A DNA stretch of 64,000 bases, from the NCBI GenBank assembly GCA_030159075.1, contig BROG01000130.1, forward strand, positions 1,054,001 to 1,118,000. Reading direction: 5' to 3'. This stretch comes from Atrina japonica. Lineage: Eukaryota; Mollusca; Bivalvia; Pterioida; Pinnidae. The translations under genes and the position numbers were made by a program. Numbering within the stretch: the first letter of the stretch is position 1; each line of letters starts with the position of its first letter. This document shows positions 63,041-64,000 of this stretch, in pieces. The notes beneath the pieces are model-generated. The model searched no databases. It was not told where the DNA came from and saw nothing but the letters and a program-made list of their open reading frames with translations.

Positions 63041-63128
63041 ATGTGAAAAACTCCTAGTAGTCATATGATATATAAGTTGAGAAATTTGGCATAAAATTCC
63101 AGCATTCAGGCATATTAGAACTGCTTAC

Positions 63129-63169
63129 CAATGATGTTTTCCCCATCAGCTGTCTTTTAAGTCTTGCTT
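63129..63169 (-). CDS. Gln-rich gene, first visible exon
   Basis: 41 nt encoding (x)ARLKRQLMGKTSL, the only frame without a stop; the first two bases finish a split codon. Acceptor atttcgtag|AA, donor TTG|gtaagc. A further coding exon must lie upstream, outside the window. Confidence 0.75.
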
Positions 63170-64000
63170 CTACGAAATATGATAACATTAAAAAAAATTA
63201 ATAGAATTGATTTTTACACATACCCATAAACAGATTTTTGAAATGACTGTATTATATACAAGATCATTGATGTGATGGGCTTTTTCAATTCAGGTTTATT
63301 TTACATTCAGATTTTATATTATATTTTACCTCACATATATATCAGAGATCACCTGGTAGTTAAAAGAACAAATGTATACATATCATAAGATTAGAAAGGC
63401 CAAACATAGCCCATTATAACTGTTAGTTTGAATCTGTCATCAAAAATTTACTTTTTGTATTTTTTGACAAAGATAATAGAGCGTCAAGGAAGCATGTGCT
63501 TTTTTAAAATATTTATTTTATATTCAAACAATAAAAAATTATTATGTATGAATAGGCAATTTAGCTTTGGACTGAATTTACTCCGACATTGCTCCAGCTT
63601 TGAAACAATTATTTAAACATGCAAGTTGAAGGTCATCCGAGAGTTTGAGACCTGAAAACTGTTTAAGGTTTCAAATTATGATAGATGTAGCCTTGTCGAT
63701 AATTTCACACTCCAAAATATTTTTATAACATTTACTTGATTGATTTTCAGAATTAATTCAACCATGTTGAACAAAATGCTGTGGACGACAGTTCATATTG
63801 CTTTAATGTATCATTTGATACATTCGGGATTTGTTAACACAAAAACACTATCATTTACCTTGAAGGGAAAGAAGGATACCATGGGGTGTATAAAAATAAC
63901 CAATCAAATTTTCTTTTTATTTTATGCATACTAATTCATTCACTTTGAAAAACTATAATTCAAAATTTTCTGCAAACATTTCAAAACAATGAATGATTTA
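63170..64000. other. intron upstream of the first visible Gln-rich-gene exon
   Basis: AT-rich sequence; the frames at 63428-63616 and 63740-63934 have no recognisable motif. Earlier exons should lie beyond 64000. Confidence 0.5.

Larger units (their letters stand above)
50274..63169 (-). other. 3' part of an unidentified Gln-rich protein gene, eight visible exons
   Basis: Exons at 63129-63169, 60955-60980, 59233-59313, 57911-58041, 56919-56989, 53164-53428, 51565-52596 and 50274-50446 join in compatible phase and give about 606 residues to a stop; earlier exons lie beyond the window. The protein is polar and mostly disordered: an acidic/Ser-rich start, three DYG motifs (VVDYGHKSL, RTDYGYKGR, VFDYGHQHA), a large Gln-rich region ending in polyQ, and a conserved-looking C-terminus with PLKWGEGLTDYKIQ and an acidic NSDSD tail. 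The KRQR and PKR clusters suggest a nuclear protein, which is inference. I do not recognise the family. Confidence 0.8.

Noticed and set aside
61192..63068. Open frames of up to 260 codons across the 42-bp array
   Set aside because: Periodicity divisible by three keeps frames open on both strands; the array is intronic and its units drift by indels that would break a real gene.

Overview
This is AT-rich eukaryotic DNA, most likely from a bivalve mollusc. Genes are split by introns with canonical GT/AG ends, and most of the window is intron, tandem repeat and short inverted-repeat transposons. Several dispersed repeats look molluscan: GGCCCA..TGGGCC starts followed by CTCACCTGA, ends reading TTCAGGTGGGCTAA, and an AGGGGAATAACTCTA-type segment. 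The bivalve call is inference; no species can be named.

Two protein genes lie on the minus strand. The first (6033-36592) is a complete eukaryotic elongation factor 2 kinase, EEF2K: 11 coding exons whose phases all fit and which together give 677 residues. It has the calmodulin-binding segment, the alpha-kinase catalytic and zinc-binding residues, a shortened regulatory linker and the C-terminal SEL1-like helical repeats. The second (50274 to beyond about 63169) is the 3' part of an unidentified gene for a low-complexity, Gln-rich protein with recurring DYG motifs; eight phase-compatible exons are visible, and its 5' end lies outside the window. Between the two genes are about 13.7 kb holding a tRNA-Leu(UAG) gene, a dead Tc1-type transposase, several MITEs, a 72-bp satellite and a recent 1.33-kb tandem duplication.

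Layout by coordinate: 1-6032, EEF2K 3' flank; 6033-36592, EEF2K with arrays in its introns (32, 40, 41, 82, 53 and 50 bp units) and elements resembling pogo, piggyBac and hAT; 36593-50273, intergenic; 50274-64000, the Gln-rich gene with a mariner-type insertion and 48-50, 58, 51 and 42 bp arrays.

The most unusual feature is that several intronic arrays are built on a 5' splice junction. In EEF2K exon 3 and in the exon at 59233-59313 the repeat unit itself consists of the last 26-29 coding bases plus the first 20-30 intron bases, so each copy carries a donor-like site. Two other arrays start at or within a few bases of a donor. No bacterial, phage or CRISPR system is present.
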